64,000 bases of DNA from Shewanella algidipiscicola (GCF_003605125.1 NZ_QPQT01000007.1:62001-126000); one strand, 5' to 3'; positions 25,505-34,718 are shown, counted from the stretch's first letter. A program made the numbers and translations. Notes: a model not told the origin generated them from the letters alone.

Positions 25505-27061
25505 ATGTTTATGAGACGGTTAATCTTGCTGCTGTTGTGTGGTTGCTTCGCTTGCCTCTCAGTGGCTGCGACGGATAGGGAAGAGGCTGCCACTGGCAGG
25601 GTATTGACACTCGCCTTAGGGGCCGAGCCCGACGCGGGGTTCGATCCTATCTTAGGCTGGGGTAAATATAACCGACCGCTGTTTCAGTCGACACTGTTGC
25701 GGCGCAATAAACAACTTGAGCTGGTGGGCGACTTGGCAACTTCGTGGACCTTATCAGCCGATCGCTTAACCTGGCAAGTCTCGCTACGAAAAGGGGTTAA
25801 CTTTAGCGATGGCACAAGGCTTACGGCTGAAGATATTAAGTTTACCTTCGATATTGCCAAGCAAATTGCCTCAATACACGATCTCACTAATCTAGAGAAG
25901 GTTGAGGTGGTATCAGATGGAGAGCTCAGGTTTCACCTGCAGCAGGCCGACATCACTTTTATCGATAACTTTGTCAGTTTAGCGATTGTGCCTAAAGCAA
26001 GTTATGGTCCGCGATATGGCTTAGCACCTGTTGGCTCGGGGCCGCTCAAGTTTGTTCGCTGGGATCGCAATCAACAGCTCATCATGGTCCCCAATCCATA
26101 TTATTACGGACAAAAGCTGCAATTTAAAAAAGTGGTGGTCATTTTTAGTGATGAAGATAGCCGCTACTCTCGGCTGCGCGTCGGTCAGTTAGACCTTAGC
26201 GCGATAGCACCGCGCTATGCGCAGTTACTCCCGCCGACATATCGGCTATGGCGTATCGACAGTGTCGATAACCGCGGCATTGCTTGGCCTATGCTGCCTA
26301 AGCAGGGCAATAACATAGGTAATGATGTTAGCTCAGATCTGGCGATCCGCACCGCTATCGACTTAGTCATTGATCGTCAGGTGTTAGTTGAGCAACTGCT
26401 AGAGGGCCATGCGACACCGGCTTATTCGATTGCCGATGGATTGCCTTGGGGGCCAGTCGCTCAAGCCCATGAACCTCAAGTCGATCCCGAGGTCGCTATT
26501 GCACTGCTTGAGAAAAATGGATGGCAATTACAAGGTGGTATACGCCAGCGCGATGGCGTTAAGGCGTCGATGACGCTTTATTATTTGGCAGGTGACACAG
26601 TGCGCCAACAATTAGCCTTGGCGGTAGCGCAAATGGTCAAACCGCTAGGCATCCAAATCACTCCCGTCGGTAAAAGTTGGGAGGCCATCTATAAACAGAT
26701 GCATCAACAGCCGGTGTTATTTGGTTTTGGAAGCCACTCGGCAACCGAAGTGAGGGGCGTGCATCACAGTCAATATCGAGGCCAAGGCTATTTTAATTCA
26801 GGCTATTACAGTAATCCTGAAGTGGATAACGCATTAGATGAGGCCCAGCATGCACTTTCGTGGCAAGCCTCATTGCCGTATTGGCAAAGCGCGCAGCAAT
26901 TCATTGCCCAAGATAAACCTTGGACTTGGCTGGTTAACCTTAAACATCTTTATGCGGCCAATGTCTGTCTTGATCTGGATTCGCCCGGAATTGAGGCCCA
27001 TGGTCACGGCTGGCCATTAGCCAATAATATCGAGCATTGGCGCTGGCAATGCCCCAACTGA
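25505..27061 (+). CDS. nikA: nickel ABC transporter substrate-binding protein
   Basis: A 518-residue periplasmic protein of the dipeptide/nickel-binding (SBP_bac_5) family with a signal peptide (MRRLILLLLCGCFACLSVAA). Family landmarks: LTLALGAEPDAGFDPILGWGKYNRPLFQSTLL, a NikA-like start of the mature domain, FSDGTRLTAEDIKFTFD, and GSGPLKFVRWDRN. A His-rich spot GSHSATEVRGVHHSQYRG near residue 415 is a candidate for metal contact (E. coli NikA uses His416), which is inference. Divergent from nikR; stop overlaps nikB (TGATG). Confidence 0.9.
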   Translation: MFMRRLILLLLCGCFACLSVAATDREEAATGRVLTLALGAEPDAGFDPILGWGKYNRPLFQSTLLRRNKQLELVGDLATSWTLSADRLTWQVSLRKGVNFSDGTRLTAEDIKFTFDIAKQIASIHDLTNLEKVEVVSDGELRFHLQQADITFIDNFVSLAIVPKASYGPRYGLAPVGSGPLKFVRWDRNQQLIMVPNPYYYGQKLQFKKVVVIFSDEDSRYSRLRVGQLDLSAIAPRYAQLLPPTYRLWRIDSVDNRGIAWPMLPKQGNNIGNDVSSDLAIRTAIDLVIDRQVLVEQLLEGHATPAYSIADGLPWGPVAQAHEPQVDPEVAIALLEKNGWQLQGGIRQRDGVKASMTLYYLAGDTVRQQLALAVAQMVKPLGIQITPVGKSWEAIYKQMHQQPVLFGFGSHSATEVRGVHHSQYRGQGYFNSGYYSNPEVDNALDEAQHALSWQASLPYWQSAQQFIAQDKPWTWLVNLKHLYAANVCLDLDSPGIEAHGHGWPLANNIEHWRWQCPN

Positions 27062-28038
27062 TGCCCACCCATAGCTATGCCATCTTAAGTGCTGGTTTTC
27101 GGCTGGTATTACTGCTGATTTTGGTGGTATTACTGGCCTATCTTCTGCTGAGCTGGACACCGATAGATCCGCTGAACGCCTATTTAGGTGGCAATGTCTT
27201 TGGCATTTCTGAGCCACAAAAGGCCTTGCTCGCCCAGCAGTTATCACTGGATCAAAGTGTGGGCCAGCGTCTACTGCATTGGTTATCTGGATTAGCGCGA
27301 GGCGATCTCGGCTTTTCTACCCTTTATCAGCAGCCCGTATCAAGCGTTATCGCCACCCATTTACCTCTATCGCTACTGCTCATTGGTCTTAGCTGGGTAG
27401 GATCGTTGGTGCTCGGTTATCTGCTGGGGTTACTGGCGGGTATTTATCAAGACAGTTGGCTCGATAAGGCGGTGCAGCGGTTTTCATGGTTGATGGTATG
27501 CATGCCCTCTTTTTGGTTAGCCATGCTGTTTATCAGCCTATTTTCAATTGCCTTACAGCTCACCCCCGTGTGCTGCGCTGCGCCAATTGGTATGACTTTT
27601 TCTGAACAATCTGTGCTCAGTATGTTGCATCATCTGCTATTGCCTGTCGCTACCCTGACGGTGGTGAGCATGGCGCCAATAGTGTTGCACACCCGAGAGA
27701 AGGTGATTGACGTGCTGCAGTCTGATTATGTGCAGTATTCTCTGGCGCATGGGGATAGCCTGTTGAAGGTGGTGCGCTTTCATGTGATCCGTAACAGTCT
27801 ATTACCGGCAATTGTGTTGCAATTTGCGACCTTTGCAGAGCTGTTTGGTGGCTCGCTGATTGCCGAAACTGTGTTTAGTTTTCCCGGATTAGGCGCCAGT
27901 ATGGTGAAGGCAGGTTTAGCCAGTGACACCGACTTACTCATGGGCTGCACCTTAATTTCGGCATTGATGGTCTTTAGCGGTAACCTTATTGCCACTGTGT
28001 TATCACGCTACTTTATTCAGGAGGCTGGGGATGCGTGA
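27061..28038 (+). CDS. nikB: nickel ABC transporter permease NikB
   Basis: A 325-residue inner-membrane permease of the DppB/NikB type. The ATG at 27061 overlaps the nikA stop by one base and gives the N-terminal helix GFRLVLLLILVVLLAYLLL; the frame's earlier codons lie inside nikA. Membrane helices and the EAA-type loop (HGDSLLKVVRFHVIRNSLLPAIV) are visible. It carries electrons of no cofactor; it forms the channel with NikC. Its stop overlaps nikC by 8 bp. Confidence 0.9.
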   Translation: MPTHSYAILSAGFRLVLLLILVVLLAYLLLSWTPIDPLNAYLGGNVFGISEPQKALLAQQLSLDQSVGQRLLHWLSGLARGDLGFSTLYQQPVSSVIATHLPLSLLLIGLSWVGSLVLGYLLGLLAGIYQDSWLDKAVQRFSWLMVCMPSFWLAMLFISLFSIALQLTPVCCAAPIGMTFSEQSVLSMLHHLLLPVATLTVVSMAPIVLHTREKVIDVLQSDYVQYSLAHGDSLLKVVRFHVIRNSLLPAIVLQFATFAELFGGSLIAETVFSFPGLGASMVKAGLASDTDLLMGCTLISALMVFSGNLIATVLSRYFIQEAGDA

Positions 28039-28861
28039 TCTACTGCGTCAGCCCAGTTTTATGGCCGCGCTTGCCTTACTATGCGGGTTGGTTGGGCTGG
28101 CCTTACTCTGGCCTTGGCAGGGGGCAGAGCTCGATTTACTCAATAAATATCAAGCGCCTTCACTACATCATCTGTTTGGCACCGACTGGCTCGGCAGAGA
28201 TCTGTTTAGTCGCAGTCAACAGGCGCTGGCACAGAGCCTGTATGTGGGCGGGCTTGCGGTATTGCTGAGCAGTGTGTTGTCCTTGATGATGGCGATGCTT
28301 GCCATGCTACATCGCGCCGCCGCGTGGATGGTCGATCTGCTGGTGGATCTGTTTATGTCACTCCCCCACCTCTTGCTGTTAATTCTCTTATCGTTAGCCT
28401 TTGGCGGTGCAGAGTTCGGCTTAGTGGTGGCGGTTGCATTAAGTCACTGGCCTAAACTCACGCGATTACTGCGCTTTGAAATGAAACAGGTGCAGTCAGC
28501 CCCCTATTATCAGTTAGCGAAACAGTTTGGTACTTCACCTTGGCAAAGGTTACGGCGTCACATGTTGCCGCATATCTTGCCTCAGTGGTGGATAGGCGGC
28601 TTGCTGCTGTTTCCTCATGCGCTTACCCATATGGCGGCGTTAACCTTTTTAGGTTTTGGTCTTAATCCTGACTCGCCATCCATGGGCGCCTTGTTAGCTC
28701 AGGCATCGCAATATGCGTTAACCGGACATTGGTGGTTTGCCCTGTGCCCTGGTTTACTCTTACTCAGTTGCTTGCTGCTCTTGTCTTATGTTGCGCAGCG
28801 TCTGCTGCTCGGTTTACGTCAGGGGCCGCAAACTCACCTTGAAGGAGTGGTTAAATGTTAA
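28031..28861 (+). CDS. nikC: nickel ABC transporter permease NikC
   Basis: A 276-residue DppC/NikC-type permease. Start ATG 28031 lies inside the end of nikB. Landmarks: HLFGTDWLGRDLFSR, the family signature near the N-terminus, and the EAA loop LAKQFGTSPWQRLRRHMLPHILP. About six membrane helices. The stop overlaps the nikD ATG by 7 bp, so nikBCDE are tightly coupled. Confidence 0.9.
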   Translation: MRDLLRQPSFMAALALLCGLVGLALLWPWQGAELDLLNKYQAPSLHHLFGTDWLGRDLFSRSQQALAQSLYVGGLAVLLSSVLSLMMAMLAMLHRAAAWMVDLLVDLFMSLPHLLLLILLSLAFGGAEFGLVVAVALSHWPKLTRLLRFEMKQVQSAPYYQLAKQFGTSPWQRLRRHMLPHILPQWWIGGLLLFPHALTHMAALTFLGFGLNPDSPSMGALLAQASQYALTGHWWFALCPGLLLLSCLLLLSYVAQRLLLGLRQGPQTHLEGVVKC

Positions 28862-29565
28862 CTGTCGAAGGGCTTAGTATTCAATCCGATGCTGTCTCTC
28901 TATTGTCGCCGTTAAGCTTTTCGCTCAAGCAAGGTGAGGTGCTTGGTGTGATAGGCGCGAGCGGTAGCGGTAAAAGTCTATTGGCACAGGCGTTGATGGG
29001 GCAGGTTCCGCCCGGCTTTAAATTAGGTGGCAAGGTTATCAGTCAGCAAGGCGCTCGGCGCGCATTGGCGGCGCAGTCGGCCTCTGTGTTAGATCCGCTG
29101 CGATTAATCGGGTCACAATTGCGTTATGCCGCGCAGCGATTAGGCAAACGTGCCTCGACGCGTCGACACTATTTTAAGCTTGGCGGCAATATTACTGAGC
29201 GTTATCGGCACCAGCTCTCTGGTGGTATGGCAAAGCGCGCCTTGATGGCGCAGGCTTGCTGGCAATCGAGCGAGATTATGATTGCCGATGAGCCCTGCTG
29301 CGGACTCGACGTCGAAGCGGCACTGGCGATATACCAACATTTAGCGATGCTTGCTCGCGATGAACAATTGGGTGTCATGGTGATTAGCCATAATTTGAGG
29401 CAATTATTGCCTATTGCCGACAGAGTGTTAGTGCTGCGCGATGGGCGCGCCGTGGAAATGACCACCCCAGCGCATATTCGTGCAGGGGCGTGTGATGAGT
29501 ATACGCACCGCTTTTGGACGGCACTGCCAGAACATTGGGAGTCAGAACGTGTTGCGGTTGCATAA
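28855..29565 (+). CDS. nikD: nickel ABC transporter ATPase NikD
   Basis: A 236-residue ABC ATPase with Walker A GASGSGKS, Q-loop region shortened, signature LSGGMAKR, Walker B IMIADEP and H-loop VISHN. Slightly shorter than the usual NikD (about 250), mainly between Walker A and the signature. Pairs with NikE as the motor on NikB/NikC. Its end overlaps nikE by 17 bp if nikE starts at the GTG at 29549. Confidence 0.88.
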   Translation: MLTVEGLSIQSDAVSLLSPLSFSLKQGEVLGVIGASGSGKSLLAQALMGQVPPGFKLGGKVISQQGARRALAAQSASVLDPLRLIGSQLRYAAQRLGKRASTRRHYFKLGGNITERYRHQLSGGMAKRALMAQACWQSSEIMIADEPCCGLDVEAALAIYQHLAMLARDEQLGVMVISHNLRQLLPIADRVLVLRDGRAVEMTTPAHIRAGACDEYTHRFWTALPEHWESERVAVA

Positions 29566-30133
29566 GGGCTATGTGCGCCGAGGCGAGCAGTTAATCACAT
29601 TTCCAGACATCGAGCTTAAGCGCGGCGAAATAGTGGGGGTATCAGGCCCCAGCGGTGTGGGCAAATCCACTTTAGCGGGCATGCTTGCGGGGATAATACC
29701 TATGCAAGCTGAGCTGCACTCATTGCCAAGGCGCGCGCGGGGTAAACCTAATCCGGTGCAGTGGCTTATTCAGCAGGGGGAGTTTGCATTTAATCCCAGA
29801 TTAACCCTTAAAACCGCGTTAGATGAGAGCTGGCAATGTGACGATTACCTGCCGCTGCTCAAGGATTATGGTCTGGATGCCTCTTGGTTAACAAGACGGC
29901 CAAATCAGTTATCCGGCGGTCAGTTACAACGCTTTAATTTGATCCGGGCATTAGTGCCCACTACGCAGTTTCTTATCTGTGATGAGGTAACGGCGCATCT
30001 CGATACCATCACCCAAGCCGAGTTTTGGCAGCACTTATTAGCCACGGCAAATAAGCGCAACTTAGGCGTGTTGGTGATCTCCCACGATCCCTACCTGCTC
30101 GAAGCGATTTGTGATCACATAGTGACTTGGTAA
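29549..30133 (+). CDS. nikE: nickel ABC transporter ATPase NikE
   Basis: A 194-residue ABC ATPase: Walker A GPSGVGKST, signature LSGGQLQR, Walker B FLICDEVT, H-loop VISHD. I choose GTG 29549 because GGGAG stands 7 bp before it and the product then begins MLRLHKGYVRRGEQL, the normal ABC start; an ATG at 29495 in the same frame lies deep in nikD. It is clearly shorter than typical NikE (about 260); it lacks the C-terminal oligopeptide-transporter extension and stops soon after the H-loop. All catalytic motifs are there, so it should still work. Confidence 0.85.
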   Translation: MLRLHKGYVRRGEQLITFPDIELKRGEIVGVSGPSGVGKSTLAGMLAGIIPMQAELHSLPRRARGKPNPVQWLIQQGEFAFNPRLTLKTALDESWQCDDYLPLLKDYGLDASWLTRRPNQLSGGQLQRFNLIRALVPTTQFLICDEVTAHLDTITQAEFWQHLLATANKRNLGVLVISHDPYLLEAICDHIVTW

Positions 30134-30159
30134 AGCGCCGTCAACGGCAGGCGTTATGC

Positions 30160-30576
30160 TTAATCGCGAGGCTTTCCTTGACGTAGTGCCTTGGTGGCGC
30201 CGCGCTGTTTTTTGGCCTCGATACGCCGTTTCTGGCTGCCTTTGGTGGGTTTGGTGGCGATACGCTTTTTAGCGGTATGGCCAACGCTAGCGACTAAGCT
30301 GATAAATTGTTCCAGTGCGGTTTGACGATTAGCATCTTGGCTGCGGCTAGCTTGACACTTAATAATGATTTTGCCGCTTTTGGTAATACGATGATCAGCT
30401 TTAGCCAGTAAGCGTTGCTGATAAAGTTCGGGGAGCGAGGATTGGCGAATATCGAAAATAAGCTGGGCAGCGGTAGAAACTTTATTGAGGTGCTGTCCTC
30501 CAGCGCCACTGGAGCGGATAAATTGCCATTCAAGTTCATGGTCTTGTAGTTCAATTCGATTGCTGATTTTTATCAT
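30160..30576 (-). CDS. arfB: alternative ribosome-rescue peptidyl-tRNA hydrolase ArfB
   Basis: A 138-residue class I release-factor-like protein (YaeJ/ArfB) that frees stalled ribosomes. The catalytic GGQ motif is in RSSGAGGQHLNKVSTA (about 23-38), and the basic C-terminal tail (KKRIATKPTKGSQKRRIEAK and on to GKPRD), which enters the empty mRNA channel, is intact. No codon-recognition domain, as expected. Convergent with nikE, 26 bp apart. Confidence 0.93.
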   Translation of the reverse strand: MIKISNRIELQDHELEWQFIRSSGAGGQHLNKVSTAAQLIFDIRQSSLPELYQQRLLAKADHRITKSGKIIIKCQASRSQDANRQTALEQFISLVASVGHTAKKRIATKPTKGSQKRRIEAKKQRGATKALRQGKPRD

Positions 30577-30679
30577 GCAGGCTCTTTAATGGTGATTATT
30601 TGATATAGACAGGTATCATTGCACTGACCAAATAAGGCAAAATGGTCAACTTATTCTTGCACCGTCGCGGAGTCCCAAT

Positions 30680-31057
30680 ATGTTATGTCAAATCGCTGAT
30701 ATCACCAATGGGGTGATCAGTTTATTTGCTAGCGGTCGGTTATCGACAAAAGATTATTGCCAGTTAATCGCCCCCATTATCGAAAAATACCAAGCCGAGT
30801 CAGGTAAAGTCTGTCTGTATATCGAAGCCGACGTACTGCTCGAAGGCTGGGAGAGCCAGTCATTATCAGGTGTTGGCGAGGTTCAATTACCTAGGTTCGA
30901 TGCGCTAGTCTTAGTGGGCGGCCCTGATTGGTTTGGTAATGCGGTGCGCCTAATGGGGCCGTTTATGCAAGGCGAGGTCGCGTGGTATCCGCTCGAGCAA
31001 AAGCCATTGGCCATTGAATGGATAACCGCCAAATTAAGTTGCCCATTAACTCAATAA
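30680..31057 (+). CDS. SpoIIAA-like / STAS-fold protein
   Basis: A 125-residue cytoplasmic protein with the pattern of the SpoIIAA-like (DUF3478) STAS-type family: GVISLFASGRLSTKDYCQLIAPIIEKY, VCLYIEADVLLEGWE and the closing VAWYPLEQKPLAIEWI. These proteins are linked to lipid or membrane association but have no defined reaction. Monocistronic, with its own short upstream region. Confidence 0.75.
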   Translation: MLCQIADITNGVISLFASGRLSTKDYCQLIAPIIEKYQAESGKVCLYIEADVLLEGWESQSLSGVGEVQLPRFDALVLVGGPDWFGNAVRLMGPFMQGEVAWYPLEQKPLAIEWITAKLSCPLTQ

Positions 31058-31134
31058 GTCATTTAGGCTACACTGGCTGTTGGAAATAAGCCCAAGCGCA
31101 ACACAGCGTTATAGTGAATATTGAAGGAAATCCT

Positions 31135-31320
31135 ATGTTAGCCATGAAATCTCCAGTCCTTAAGTGCGCCACATTAGCGCTGTTTACGTTGACACTCTTG
31201 TCAGGCTGCGCGCCAGAAGTGGGTAGCGAAAAATGGTGTAAGCAGATGGAGGATAAGCCTAAAGGTGATTGGACCGCTAATGAAGCCGCCGATTACGCCA
31301 AGCATTGCGTCTTTAAATAA
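31135..31320 (+). CDS. small DUF3012-like lipoprotein
   Basis: A 61-residue lipoprotein. ATG 31135 follows GAAGGAAA; the frame's 7 earlier codons are not needed. The signal peptide LKCATLALFTLTLLSGC ends in a lipobox (LSGC, Cys24). The mature part APEVGSEKWCKQMEDKPKGDWTANEAADYAKHCVFK (shown here in outline) has two Cys flanking a KPKGDWT turn, the hallmark of DUF3012. Function unknown. Confidence 0.8.
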   Translation: MLAMKSPVLKCATLALFTLTLLSGCAPEVGSEKWCKQMEDKPKGDWTANEAADYAKHCVFK

Positions 31321-31353
31321 TCGCTCAGTCTCGGGTTATCGACAACAAGTGTG

Positions 31354-31393
31354 ACGCCGACAATACTTTAGTTAGGTGAGGTATTGTCAGCGT
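31354..31393. repeat. imperfect 13-bp inverted repeat between small lipoprotein and metal-efflux genes
   Basis: ACGCCGACAATAC (31354) pairs with GTATTGTCAGCGT (31381) at 12 of 13 positions across a 14-nt loop. It is followed by TGAACAAATC with no T-run. It may be a terminator stem for the lipoprotein gene or an operator for the efflux genes. Confidence 0.45.
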
Positions 31394-31465
31394 TGAACAA
31401 ATCATTACAATGCCTGTCTAATAGCTATTCATTTGATTTTTTTAGCTTTAATTTTAAGGGTGTCT

Positions 31466-31906
31466 GTGAGTCGTTTCTTCCAGCTCGTTATCCAAAAGAT
31501 CGCATTGATGATGATCGCTATCGTGGCGCTGCAGTTTGCAGTGGCTAACTTTGGCGTGCATCAATTGCACTTAGGGGATCGCCAGGAGGAGAGTAAAAAC
31601 CACCCCCATTTGCAGTTTACTGCCCAGGTAGTCAGCCTATCTCAATGTGTCGATTGCCAATGTGCGTTCGATTCACCTGAGCTAGACAAGCATCAACCCA
31701 CGGCCCACCATCAACATCAGATCAGCAAAACCGAGACCCAAACTTTCGACCTCTGCCTAGATTGCCAGTGCCACGGTGGTCATGCGACCCTATTATCGCA
31801 AGTGATTACTGTGCCATCGCTGCCAGTGTCTGATGCGCCAAAGAACTTAGCTCACCATTACTTCCCGCCCGAGCAACAAGCCGCTTATCGCCCCCCTATA
31901 GTGTAA
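31466..31906 (+). CDS. His/Cys-rich small membrane-anchored protein of the metal-efflux cluster
   Basis: The GTG at 31466 follows TAAGGG by 5 bp and gives 146 residues; a longer frame to 31433 starts with TTG. One hydrophobic segment (QKIALMMIAIVALQFAVANFG, about 8-28) is a signal peptide or anchor. The rest is rich in His and carries two CxxCxC motifs, CVDCQC and CLDCQCHGGH, plus HQPTAHHQHQ. These are plausible soft-metal sites in the periplasm. It precedes the CzcCBA-like operon by about 220 bp, the position where small metal-binding proteins often occur in such clusters. Not a recognised family. Confidence 0.65.
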   Translation: MSRFFQLVIQKIALMMIAIVALQFAVANFGVHQLHLGDRQEESKNHPHLQFTAQVVSLSQCVDCQCAFDSPELDKHQPTAHHQHQISKTETQTFDLCLDCQCHGGHATLLSQVITVPSLPVSDAPKNLAHHYFPPEQQAAYRPPIV

Positions 31907-32124
31907 TTCTGTTAGCCCCTATTCTTCTGTAGCTCATGGCCGTCTTAGCAATAAGGCTGCGGCTTATGCTATGGCGTTTTATCGGATCATATTCAGCTCA
32001 TTAACGCTGTGACGCTTTATGTGCTGGAGATTGACACCCTGTTTAGCTGCCCCGCTTTGACCTTGCGTGGATGGGCGCCATATGGCGCGGTGGCTGGATC
32101 GAATGTTCAATACTAGGAATTGCG

Positions 32125-33429
32125 ATGCAAAAAAGTATTATCGCGGCGCTACTTCTGGCCAGCTGTAGTGGCTCAGTTGTGCATGCCCTGCCCAGTGGGG
32201 CGCAAAGTTTTGCGCCCGCGTTGGCGCAAATCAATAACAGTACTCCCCCTTTTCAGGCTTGGTTACCAGAGTTGTTGCAGCAGTTTAATCAACTGCCACA
32301 GATCAAGGCACAGCAAGCCAAGCTCAAGCAGGCTGAGTTAATGATGTTGGCGGCCGACAACGCCGTCTATAACCCCGCGTTAGATGTCAGCTATGAAGAT
32401 GGCGTAGATCAGACCTATGGCATAGGGATAAGCCAAACCTTAGATTGGGGCGATAAACGCGGCGCCGCAACGCGCACCGCCATGTTGCAAGCTGAAATAT
32501 TGCGCTCTGACGTTGCACTAAGTCGCAGTCAGGCGTTGGCTGAATTGCTCTTGGCTATTGTCGAGCAAAGACGGCAGGGCAAGATCTTGCATTTCCAAAT
32601 GCAGCAGCTCGATGCGGCTCAGCGGCAACTCACTATTGCCAAGCAGCAGTTGCAGGCAGGGCTGTTGTCACAAGCTGAACATCAACTTATCCAACTTGAA
32701 CTGGCAAGCCGCGCCGCAGAGCATGCCATGGTTGAGCAAGAGGCGATCGCGGCTGACGCTAAGGTGTTGATGCTCATGGGGACCGCCTCGGTTGCCTTTA
32801 ATGACTTTATTACTGCGCTCAGTGTCGATGACTCGCGTTATGTGATCCGCTCAGAGGTCACGCCCGAGCTGCCGGCACTCAAGGGGGCATATCAACAAGT
32901 GCTGCTCGCCAAATGGGCCACAGAGCAAGTGAAGGCCGATACTGCCGCCGATCCCACCATCAGTTTTGGCGCCGAACGCGAAGGTGACGACAATAAGTTT
33001 ACCTTGGGCCTGTCGGTGCCATTACACCTGCGCAATAACTACCGCGACACCCATGCTGTTGCCAGCAGTGAAGTGGCGGTGGCTGAGCAAAATTACCTGG
33101 CCCAGGTGCGTGTCATCAGCCAACAGCAACAGCTATTTCAACTCAGCTTTCCGCGATTACAACAACGTTATGAGCAGTGGCGCCAATTGGTGCTGAGTTC
33201 CAGTGCCGGTATTGCCGATGCGTTAGGTCAGCAATGGCAGGCTGGTGACATTAGCACCAGTGATTACCTGCAGAGCCAGCGCCAATTGGCCAGTAGTTAT
33301 CTGGCTGGCTTGTCATTGGAGTCGGCCTTGTATCAAGCTTGGCTCGATTGGATGGGGGCTAGCGGCCAGTTAGAGCACTATTTAACAGCGCAATTGAGTC
33401 TGCCCGCGCACGCTAAAGCATCGAAGTGA
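32125..33429 (+). CDS. CzcC-like outer-membrane efflux protein (TolC family)
   Basis: A 434-residue outer-membrane channel of a heavy-metal RND pump. ATG 32125 (TAGGAA before it) opens with a signal peptide (KSIIAALLLASCSGSVVHA). The body shows two TolC-like repeats of long helices and short strands (KAQQAKLKQAELMML, LDWGDKRGAATRTAMLQAEI; ISFGAEREGDDNKFTLGLSV). Its stop overlaps the region just before the fusion-protein gene. Metal identity cannot be read from it. Confidence 0.87.
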   Translation: MQKSIIAALLLASCSGSVVHALPSGAQSFAPALAQINNSTPPFQAWLPELLQQFNQLPQIKAQQAKLKQAELMMLAADNAVYNPALDVSYEDGVDQTYGIGISQTLDWGDKRGAATRTAMLQAEILRSDVALSRSQALAELLLAIVEQRRQGKILHFQMQQLDAAQRQLTIAKQQLQAGLLSQAEHQLIQLELASRAAEHAMVEQEAIAADAKVLMLMGTASVAFNDFITALSVDDSRYVIRSEVTPELPALKGAYQQVLLAKWATEQVKADTAADPTISFGAEREGDDNKFTLGLSVPLHLRNNYRDTHAVASSEVAVAEQNYLAQVRVISQQQQLFQLSFPRLQQRYEQWRQLVLSSSAGIADALGQQWQAGDISTSDYLQSQRQLASSYLAGLSLESALYQAWLDWMGASGQLEHYLTAQLSLPAHAKASK

Positions 33430-33446
33430 ATTTAGGACGACATAAC

Positions 33447-34706
33447 ATGAATAAGCAAATTAATAGGATCCAAGGCGTGACGTTAAGCGCAAGGCTAATT
33501 AAGGCCGCACAGTTACTATCAATCACCACACTATTAGGCTTGTCAGCCAGCGCGTTTGCCAGTGACAGCCATGATCACGGCGCAGCCAGCGACCTCGAGC
33601 GTCCACATGACGCCAGCGAAGTGGGGCACGACCACCAAAGCGAGCTGCCAGAGCATCGCGAGGCCGATAACGCCCATGGTCATGATGAGGACGAAGCCGA
33701 GCATAGCGATGGCATTGTACTTAGCGCCGCCCAGCGTGAGCTTGCCGGTATTAAGGTGGTATCGCTCTCTAAACAAAGTTTTAGTTTAGAGGCGGTGGCA
33801 ACGGCCACCTTAGTCGTGGACCGCAATCGCACTATCACCTTGGCGCCACAACTTGAGGTGCGGGTGCTTAAGCGGCATGTGGTGCCTGGCCAAGAAGTGC
33901 AGCAAGGGCAGCCCATTTTGACCCTAGGCGGCGCCGCCGTGGCCAAGGCGCAGGCGGAGTATATCAATGCCGCCGCCGAGTGGAGCCGAGTACAACGCAT
34001 GAGCCAAAGCGCCGTCAGTGCCAGCCGTCGCTTACAGGCGCAGGTGGACGCCGAGCTTAAGCGGGCGACCCTCGAGGCGTTGAAAATGACGGATGGGCAA
34101 ATTAAGGCGCTTGCGTCTCGTCCAGACACCATTGGCCGCTACCAACTGTTAGCGCCAATAGCGGGGCGCGTACAGCAAGATGTGGCCATGTTAGGTCAAG
34201 TTTTTGCTGGCGGCACCGCCTTGATGCAGCTTACCGATGAGTCACACCTCTGGGTCGAGGCTCAAGTGACGCCGACTCAGGCTGAAAAAGTGCAGGTGGG
34301 CAGTAGTGTGCTGGTGAAAGTTGGGCCCCATAGCATAGAGGCGCAGATCATCGGCCGCTCCCATGAGCTCAATAGCGTCACGCGCACCGAGCAGATTTTG
34401 GTGGCATTCGATAATCCTGGCCATGTATTGCATGCCGGGCAATTTGCCGAAATTTATCTGGCTGACAATAGCGTTAGCGGCGTGGTGCTGCCCGATGCAG
34501 CCCTGACCCGAGGCGGGGATGGTGACTGGCAAGTGTTTGTCGCCACGGATGAGGGGTTCGAGGCGCGAGAAGTTGAGGTGGTTGAGCGTCAACGGGGCAT
34601 GAACTTAGTGCGTGGCTTAAGTCCTGATACTCAGGTGGTGATTTCGGGGGCCTTTTTCTTAGCGTCCGAACAGGCCAAGTCGGGCTTCGATATCCATAAT
34701 CATTAA
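33447..34706 (+). CDS. CzcB-like membrane fusion protein with His-rich N-terminus
   Basis: A 419-residue periplasmic adaptor. ATG 33447 (AGGACG before it) gives a signal peptide ending SASAFA. The mature N-terminus is a metal-binding-like run rich in His, Asp and Glu (DSHDHGAASD, GHDHQSELPEH, NAHGHDEDEAEHSDG). Then come the lipoyl, alpha-hairpin and beta-barrel parts (VVPGQEVQQGQPILTLGG, LLAPIAGRVQQDVAMLGQVF). It precedes the pump gene by 12 bp. The His-rich tail suggests zinc, cobalt, nickel or copper delivery to the pump. Confidence 0.88.
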   Translation: MNKQINRIQGVTLSARLIKAAQLLSITTLLGLSASAFASDSHDHGAASDLERPHDASEVGHDHQSELPEHREADNAHGHDEDEAEHSDGIVLSAAQRELAGIKVVSLSKQSFSLEAVATATLVVDRNRTITLAPQLEVRVLKRHVVPGQEVQQGQPILTLGGAAVAKAQAEYINAAAEWSRVQRMSQSAVSASRRLQAQVDAELKRATLEALKMTDGQIKALASRPDTIGRYQLLAPIAGRVQQDVAMLGQVFAGGTALMQLTDESHLWVEAQVTPTQAEKVQVGSSVLVKVGPHSIEAQIIGRSHELNSVTRTEQILVAFDNPGHVLHAGQFAEIYLADNSVSGVVLPDAALTRGGDGDWQVFVATDEGFEAREVEVVERQRGMNLVRGLSPDTQVVISGAFFLASEQAKSGFDIHNH

Positions 34707-34718
34707 GGGATCCTCGCT

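Noticed and set aside
29480..29548. Upstream start for nikE
   Set aside because: The added residues do not match ABC ATPases and lie within nikD; GTG 29549 has the ribosome site.
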